The position numbers were made by a program, and so were the translations under genes. A DNA stretch of 10,548 nt from an uncultured Eubacteriales bacterium. GTDB taxonomy: Bacteria > Bacillota > Clostridia > Oscillospirales > CAG-272. Of the stretch, positions 6,613 through 10,548 are shown piece by piece; position 1 is the stretch's first letter, and each line of letters opens with the position of its first letter. Under the pieces are notes generated by a model that saw only the letters and a list, made by a program, of their open reading frames with translations, did no database searches and had not been told where the DNA came from. Where the stretch lies: the NCBI GenBank assembly GCA_934385225.1, contig CAKRPQ010000073.1, positions 1 to 10,548 on the forward strand, given 5' to 3'.

Positions 6613-7896
6613 ATGAACAACGAACTTTTTGATTACATAAAAAAATCGCCGACGGCGTTCCATGCGGTAACCGTTTCCTGCGACATGCTTCGTGAGGCGG
6701 GCTATACCGAGCTTTCCGAGGGCGAAAAATGGACTCTTGAAAGAGGAAAAGGCTATTTCGTTACGAGAAACCGCTCGTCTTTTATCGCTTTCCGCGTTCC
6801 GAAAGGAGATTTCGGCGGATTTATGATGACGGCGGCGCATTGCGACAGCCCGTGCTTCAAAATCAAGGAGAATGCGGAGCTTAAAGACGCAAATTACGTT
6901 CGTCTTTCAGTTGAACGCTACGGCGGAATGCTCTGCTCGACGTGGCTTGACAGACCTCTTTCCGTTGCGGGCAGAGTCATCGTTAAAACGGAAAAGGGAA
7001 TCGAAACGAGACTTGCAGACCTTCGCGATTTTACCGCGATAATACCGAATGTTGCAATACATATGAACAGAAACGCAAATACCGATATGTCCTATAACGC
7101 TTCCGTCGATATGCTTCCGCTGTACGGCGGCGGTGATGTCTCTTCGCTGCGCTCGCGTATCGCGGAGAATGTCGGCGTAAAAGAGGAGGATATTGTAAAT
7201 ACGGATATTTTTGTCAATAATCCCGAGGACGGCATGGAATGGAACGGATTTATTTCCGCACCGAGGCTTGACGATCTTCAATGTGCCTTTTCGTCGCTCA
7301 AAGCGTTCATTGCGTCGAAAGAAAACGGAGCAATGCCTGTCTGCGCTGTGTTCGATAACGAAGAGGTCGGAAGCGGAACGAAACAGGGCGCGGCATCGAC
7401 GTTCCTTTACGATGTATTGACAAGAGCCGAAAAGGCACTCGGCGGCGACGACGAAAGTTACCGCAGAAAGGTGGCGCAGAGCTTCCTCGTTTCCTGTGAT
7501 AACGCGCACGCGTCGCACCCGAATCACCCCGAATATTCGGATAAAAACCACACGGTCTATATGAACAAGGGTATAGTGATAAAGTATAACGCTAACCAGA
7601 AGTACACGTCCGACGGCGTTTCGGCGGCGGTGTTCAAACTCGTATGCGACGAGGCGGGAGTTCCGACGCAGTATTACGCGAACAGAGCCGATATGACTGG
7701 CGGTTCGACGCTCGGAAATATCGCAAACACGCAGGTCTCGCTCAATACCGTCGATATAGGGCTTTCGCAACTCGCAATGCATTCCGCTTACGAAACGGCG
7801 GGCGCAAGTGACACCGAATATATGGTGAAGGCACTGACTGTCTTCTTCGGGAAATCCATAAAAACGTCGCATGACGGCGATTTTGAACTTATTTGA
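6613..7896 (+). CDS. M18 family metalloaminopeptidase
   Basis: A 427-residue cytosolic exopeptidase of the M18 family (yeast aminopeptidase I, mammalian aspartyl aminopeptidase, bacterial ApeB), which removes N-terminal residues, often acidic ones, from peptides. The two-metal site can be read directly: TAAHCDSP with H76 and D78, APRLDDLQ with bridging D220, DNEEVGSGTKQGA with catalytic E250 and ligand E251, SCDNAHASHPNH with D296, and AMHSAYETAG with H390. Length is in the usual range (about 420-480). ATG 6613 is chosen because the in-frame GTG at 6601 lies within the Shine-Dalgarno stretch AAAGGTGGG (6597-6605). An SGNH hydrolase follows after 10 bases, so they are probably co-transcribed. 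The preferred N-terminal residue cannot be told from sequence. Confidence 0.95.
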   Translation: MNNELFDYIKKSPTAFHAVTVSCDMLREAGYTELSEGEKWTLERGKGYFVTRNRSSFIAFRVPKGDFGGFMMTAAHCDSPCFKIKENAELKDANYVRLSVERYGGMLCSTWLDRPLSVAGRVIVKTEKGIETRLADLRDFTAIIPNVAIHMNRNANTDMSYNASVDMLPLYGGGDVSSLRSRIAENVGVKEEDIVNTDIFVNNPEDGMEWNGFISAPRLDDLQCAFSSLKAFIASKENGAMPVCAVFDNEEVGSGTKQGAASTFLYDVLTRAEKALGGDDESYRRKVAQSFLVSCDNAHASHPNHPEYSDKNHTVYMNKGIVIKYNANQKYTSDGVSAAVFKLVCDEAGVPTQYYANRADMTGGSTLGNIANTQVSLNTVDIGLSQLAMHSAYETAGASDTEYMVKALTVFFGKSIKTSHDGDFELI

Positions 7897-7906
7897 GGTG
7901 ATAAAA

Positions 7907-8536
7907 ATGAACGATTTTACATTCGAAAAAGGCAATATAAAAACGGCGCTCGAAACATACGAATGGGATAATGTCTGGATCGAACACGCGTGCGACACCG
8001 AGCACGAGAGAGTTCTTTATGTCGGTGACTCTATCTCCTGCGGAACGCGCAGAATCGCAACAGAAAGATCGGGCGAAAAGATATATTTTGACGGCTTCGG
8101 TACGTCAAAAGCACTCGATAATCCGTATTTTATTCCCGCTCTTGACCTGTTCGTCTCGCAGCTTCCGAAATGCCCCGAGGTAATAATCTTCAATAACGGT
8201 CTCCACGGCTGGCATCTTGACGATACGACCGATTACGGTGTTTATTATGATAAATTTCTCTGCCATCTGACGGAAAAATATAAAAAATCCCGCATTTATG
8301 TGCTTCTTACGACCGCAATTATCGACGAAGTAAAAAATCCCCGCGTTAAAGCACGCAATAAGGTTGCGACGGAGCTTGCGGGAAAGTATTCGCTGCCCGT
8401 GATCGACCTTTATTCTTTGGTAAACGAGAATACGGAACTGATCTGGGAGGACGGCGTTCATCCGACGACGGAGCTTTACGGAATGATTGCCGATAAAATA
8501 ATCGGGGAGATAAAAAATAACATTTCCGTGTGTTGA
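7907..8536 (+). CDS. SGNH/GDSL-like hydrolase, cytosolic
   Basis: A 209-residue protein with the block order of SGNH hydrolases (esterases, lipases, acyl and acetyl-xylan esterases). Block I is LYVGDSISCG with candidate nucleophile S42; a block III equivalent is FNNGLHGW (N96/N97, 95-102); block V is EDGVHPTTELYG with the D182/H185 pair. A preceding glycine of block II is not certain. There is no signal peptide or membrane segment, unlike many secreted carbohydrate esterases, so an intracellular acyl or acetyl ester is the likely substrate, but I cannot name it. ATG 7907 is chosen because GAGGTG (7895-7900), overlapping the aminopeptidase stop, lies 6 bases upstream. The frame open further upstream from 7871 lies within the preceding gene. 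Probable second gene of the aminopeptidase unit. Confidence 0.83.
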   Translation: MNDFTFEKGNIKTALETYEWDNVWIEHACDTEHERVLYVGDSISCGTRRIATERSGEKIYFDGFGTSKALDNPYFIPALDLFVSQLPKCPEVIIFNNGLHGWHLDDTTDYGVYYDKFLCHLTEKYKKSRIYVLLTTAIIDEVKNPRVKARNKVATELAGKYSLPVIDLYSLVNENTELIWEDGVHPTTELYGMIADKIIGEIKNNISVC

Positions 8537-8561
8537 CAAATCCATTTTTTTGTTATGCAAT
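8533..8561 (+). promoter_or_regulatory. Promoter of a small transcription unit
   Basis: A consensus TTGACA (8533-8538) overlaps the stop codon of the SGNH hydrolase gene, followed 17 bases later by TGCAAT (8556-8561), a 4/6 match to TATAAT. Transcription would begin near 8568 and end at the hairpin at 8707-8753, giving an RNA of roughly 190 bases. Confidence 0.55.
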
Positions 8562-8592
8562 ATTGATGAATAACAGAAAAAGGATCAAAAAA

Positions 8593-8688
8593 ATGGTAAA
8601 CATCAAAATCGACAAAAGCACGCAGTCCGCACTCTCCGAGAGCCGTCAAGGTTTGCCGAAACATATAACCGCGCGGCGGAAAAGATGA
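8593..8688 (+). CDS. Possible small protein, 31 residues (perhaps frameshifted)
   Basis: ATG 8593 is preceded by AAGGA (8580-8584) at 8-base spacing and encodes 31 residues starting MVNIKIDKSTQSALSESRQ, with a basic end (ARRKR). It lies between its own promoter and a strong terminator, so expression is plausible. I recognise no family. The last third is unusual: in the frame one base back, the same DNA from about 8646 to 8708 reads SRFAETYNRAAEKMRITYLL, a more protein-like, helix-forming sequence ending exactly at the terminator stem. This suggests a single-base frameshift in an originally longer ORF of about 40 residues, or a remnant of a decayed gene. It may also be a non-coding RNA with a chance ORF. 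Confidence 0.35.
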   Translation: MVNIKIDKSTQSALSESRQGLPKHITARRKR

Positions 8689-8706
8689 GAATTACATATC
8701 TGTTAT

Positions 8707-8754
8707 AAAAAACGTCCTGCGGCTATGCACTGCATAGCCGCAGGACGTTTTTTT
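8707..8754. terminator. Bidirectional intrinsic terminator between convergent genes
   Basis: Left arm 8707-8729 and right arm 8731-8753 are exact reverse complements around a single central C (8730): AAAAAA, then a GC-rich core CGTCCTGCGGC and TATGCA, mirrored and ending in seven T residues (8748-8754). Both strands therefore show a strong stem followed by a T-run. It serves the plus-strand small unit and the minus-strand acetyltransferase, whose stop codon (8755-8753) overlaps the T-run. Confidence 0.93.
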
Positions 8755-9289
8755 ATCTGTAAAATTCTTCGCGCAGAACAGCGCAGATACCGATATTTTT
8801 GTATTCGCCTTTTATCAGCATTGAGCCGCGCAAAATTCCCTCAAAGGTCATGCCGACCTTTTCCATCACGCGTCGGCTCGCGTTGTTGCCCTCAATGAAT
8901 TTTGCCTCCGCACGGTGAAGAGCGAGGTTGTCAAAACCGAATTTCAGCGCGGCGTAAAGTGCTTCGGGTGCTATTCCTTTTCCTCGGTAAGCGGGGTTCA
9001 GCACATAGCCCATCTCCGCGCTGTCGTCCGTAAAATCGAAACGCGTAAAACCGCACGTTCCTATCATTTTGCCGTTTTCTTTAAGTGTTATCGCCCAGTC
9101 GTAAAAGTCGCCCGTGCGATAGCGCGTACCGATATATTCGAGGTAGTCGCGCGTGTATTCTTCGTCGGGGTGCGGATACCATGTTAGATACCGCGTGACC
9201 TCCGGATTTTTTGCGTATTCATACATATCGTGTGCGTCGGAGGCGGTCATACGGCGAAGCTTCAACCTCTCGGTTTCAAGCGTAGGCAT
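8753..9289 (-). CDS. GNAT family N-acetyltransferase, RimJ/RimL-like
   Basis: A 178-residue protein of the RimJ/RimL-type acetyltransferase class, which transfers acetyl from acetyl-CoA to an amine, such as a protein N-terminus or small molecule. It opens with the usual MPTLETERLKLRRMTASD. Motif A, the acetyl-CoA phosphate loop, is YVLNPAYRGKGIAPEAL (95-111; R102-G-K-G-I-A). Motif B is EGNNASRRVMEKVGM (133-147). The start is taken as ATG at 9289 because the frame's earlier ATG (9352) overlaps the -10 box of the promoter at 9379-9351 and would not be transcribed. Ribosome-site match before 9289 is weak (CACGAGA next to the ATG). It is transcribed alone, converging on the terminator at 8707-8754. 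The substrate cannot be inferred. Confidence 0.87.
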   Translation of the reverse strand: MPTLETERLKLRRMTASDAHDMYEYAKNPEVTRYLTWYPHPDEEYTRDYLEYIGTRYRTGDFYDWAITLKENGKMIGTCGFTRFDFTDDSAEMGYVLNPAYRGKGIAPEALYAALKFGFDNLALHRAEAKFIEGNNASRRVMEKVGMTFEGILRGSMLIKGEYKNIGICAVLREEFYR

Positions 9290-9320
9290 TCTCGTGAAGA
9301 TTTTGTAAATTGATGCTCTT

Positions 9321-9334
9321 TTGATATATATCAA
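9321..9334. promoter_or_regulatory. Perfect 14-bp palindrome in the acetyltransferase leader (possible operator)
   Basis: TTGATATATATCAA is its own reverse complement. It lies about 10-23 bases downstream of the predicted start of transcription (near 9344) and 32 bases before ATG 9289. That is a suitable place for a repressor to block elongation. AT-rich palindromes occur by chance, so the operator role is a guess. Confidence 0.35.
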
Positions 9335-9350
9335 CTCCCGTCGTACTGAC

Positions 9351-9379
9351 ATTATATTCCTTTTCCCCCGAAATTTCAA
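9351..9379 (-). promoter_or_regulatory. Sigma-A type promoter of the acetyltransferase gene
   Basis: Reading the minus strand: TTGAAA (9379-9374), 17 bases, TATAAT (9356-9351). Both hexamers and spacing are near ideal. Transcription would begin near 9344, downstream of the in-frame ATG at 9352, which rules that codon out as the start from this promoter. Confidence 0.85.
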
Positions 9380-9417
9380 TAGATGAAAAGAAAAATTTAC
9401 TTTTTGTTCCCTACATC

Positions 9418-9446
9418 TTGAAAAAATCGTGTTATGATGGTATAAT
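9418..9446 (+). promoter_or_regulatory. Strong promoter of the asparagine synthetase gene
   Basis: TTGAAA (9418-9423), 17-base spacer, TATAAT (9441-9446), with TGG just before the -10 forming an extended -10 element. Transcription would begin near 9453, leaving a leader of about 39 bases. It is divergent from the acetyltransferase promoter, with the two -35 elements 38 bases apart. Confidence 0.87.
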
Positions 9447-9491
9447 AAAATATGATTTTATTTTTTGAAGAAAAAGGGGAGACTTTCAGAA

Positions 9492-10548
9492 ATGTGCGGC
9501 TTTGCGGGATTTTCGGGCGTGCTTGAAAACCTTGAATATAAAGAGAAAATTATAAACGCGATGACGGCGAGAATACTTCACCGCGGCCCCGATATGGGCG
9601 GCGAATACTGCGACGACGATGTGGCACTCGGTTTCAGACGGCTCAGTATAATCGACCTCTCGGAGGACGGCGCGCAACCGATGAAAAACGAGGACGGAAG
9701 CGTTATTATCGTGTTCAACGGCGAGATATATAACTTTGAGTCTCTTCGCGAAAAACTCCTTGCGGCCGGACACGTTTTTCATTCGAAAACGGATACGGAG
9801 GTCATAATTCACGGCTATGAGGAATACGGCACGGATATTGCGCAGATGCTCCGCGGAATGTTCGCGTTCGTCATCTGGGACAAAAATAAAAAAATGCTCT
9901 ACGGCGCAAGGGACTACTTCGGCATCAAACCGTTTTACTACGGCACACTGCGCACGGGCGAACTTATATTCGGTTCGGAGATAAAGAGCTTTCTCGAACA
10001 CCCCGATTTTGAAAAGAAGCTCAATAAAAAAGCGCTTCGCCCGTACCTCACATTTCAGTATTCTTCAATGGAGGAGACGTTTTTCGAGGGCGTAAAGAAA
10101 CTTCCTCCCGCGCATTTCTTTACATGGACGCGCGAGGACGGAATGAAGACAGAGCGCTTCTGGGACGTCAATTTTACTCCCGAAAACGAGACCTTCGACG
10201 ATTGCAAGAAGGAACTTGACAAAACCGTGCGCGAGTCCGTGGCGGCGCATCGCATAAGCGACGTAAAGGTAGGATCGTTCCTTTCGGGCGGTGTCGATTC
10301 AAGCTATATCACGGCGGCTCTTATGCCCGACGAAACGTTTTCTGTCGGCTTTGCTTACGATAAATTCAACGAGACGGACGAGGCGGGTGAGCTTTCGAAA
10401 CTGCTCGGAATAAAGAACTATAAAAAGATCATAAATGCCGACGAATGTTTTGAAAATTTTGAAGATATACAGTATTTTATGGACGAGCCGCAGTCGAATC
10501 CGTCCTGCGTTCCGCTCTATTTTCTTGCGAAGCTCGCGAGAGAACACG
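9492..10548 (+). CDS. asnB: Asparagine synthetase B, glutamine-hydrolysing (3' end outside window)
   Basis: The first 352 residues of a protein usually about 600 long; the frame is open at the window end. AsnB makes asparagine from aspartate, ATP and glutamine in the cytoplasm. The N-terminal class II glutaminase domain (about 1-200) begins MCGFAGFSG with nucleophile C2 exposed after Met removal, then LHRGPDMGGEY (29-39), RRLSIIDLSEDGAQPM (49-64), FNGEIYN (75-81) and KTDTEVIIHGYEEYG (99-113). The synthetase domain begins near 230, with the pyrophosphate loop FLSGGVDSS (263-271) and MDEPQSNPS (330-338). AGGGGAG (9475-9481) lies 10 bases upstream of the ATG. Related amidotransferases that modify cell-wall or surface sugars share this layout, so asnB itself is probable rather than certain without the C-terminus. 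Confidence 0.9.
   Translation, partial: MCGFAGFSGVLENLEYKEKIINAMTARILHRGPDMGGEYCDDDVALGFRRLSIIDLSEDGAQPMKNEDGSVIIVFNGEIYNFESLREKLLAAGHVFHSKTDTEVIIHGYEEYGTDIAQMLRGMFAFVIWDKNKKMLYGARDYFGIKPFYYGTLRTGELIFGSEIKSFLEHPDFEKKLNKKALRPYLTFQYSSMEETFFEGVKKLPPAHFFTWTREDGMKTERFWDVNFTPENETFDDCKKELDKTVRESVAAHRISDVKVGSFLSGGVDSSYITAALMPDETFSVGFAYDKFNETDEAGELSKLLGIKNYKKIINADECFENFEDIQYFMDEPQSNPSCVPLYFLAKLAREH

Noticed and set aside
6907..7998. Minus-strand open frame of 363 codons across the M18 aminopeptidase and SGNH start
   Set aside because: Antisense shadow of two genes with intact catalytic motifs; its product is rich in Arg, Val and Cys with no recognisable domain.
8632..8642. Small hairpin CTCT-CCG-AGAG within the short ORF, as a structured RNA element
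   Set aside because: A 4-bp stem with a 3-base loop is too weak and too easily found by chance to count as structure.

Overview
The window reads as ordinary chromosome of a low- to medium-GC Gram-positive anaerobe, most likely a Clostridia member (Oscillospirales-like). The evidence is the gene order tlyA-nadK-argR-recN, which is typical of Firmicutes, the strong purine-rich Shine-Dalgarno sites, and sigma-A type promoters of the form TTGAAA-17-TATAAT. The species call is inference; no rRNA or other marker is present. Coding density is high, and no mobile element, CRISPR array, tRNA or rRNA is visible.

Positions 1-3943 (+) form a tightly packed operon: the 3' end of tlyA (rRNA methyltransferase/hemolysin family), nadK (NAD kinase), argR (arginine repressor), recN (DNA repair ATPase), a ybaK-type Cys-tRNA(Pro) deacylase, and a 41-residue single-pass membrane mini-protein whose sequence looks like an isolated cell-surface sorting tail. 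Most junctions overlap or are a few bases apart, which suggests translational coupling. Positions 3977-6566 (+) hold a second unit with its own promoter: argS (arginyl-tRNA synthetase) and yebC (YebC/PmpR family), closed by an intrinsic terminator. Positions 6557-8536 (+) hold an M18 aminopeptidase and a cytosolic SGNH/GDSL-type hydrolase, expressed from an extended -10 promoter whose -35 region lies inside the preceding terminator.

Positions 8533-8754 hold a short unit with a consensus TTGACA promoter, a good ribosome-binding site and a 31-codon ORF that may be frameshifted. It ends in a very strong, almost perfectly symmetric hairpin that can terminate transcription from both sides. On the minus strand, 9289-8753 encodes a RimJ/RimL-like GNAT acetyltransferase; its clear promoter shows that the upstream ATG cannot be the start. 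Divergently, from 9492 to the window end, lies the 5' two-thirds of an asparagine synthetase B-type gene with a strong extended -10 promoter.

Together the genes serve cofactor phosphorylation, arginine regulation, tRNA charging and proofreading, DNA repair, peptide turnover and amide nitrogen metabolism. I see no convincing new multi-gene system. The points most worth a second look are the sorting-tail-like mini-protein, the small 8533-8754 unit, and the operator-like palindrome in the acetyltransferase leader.
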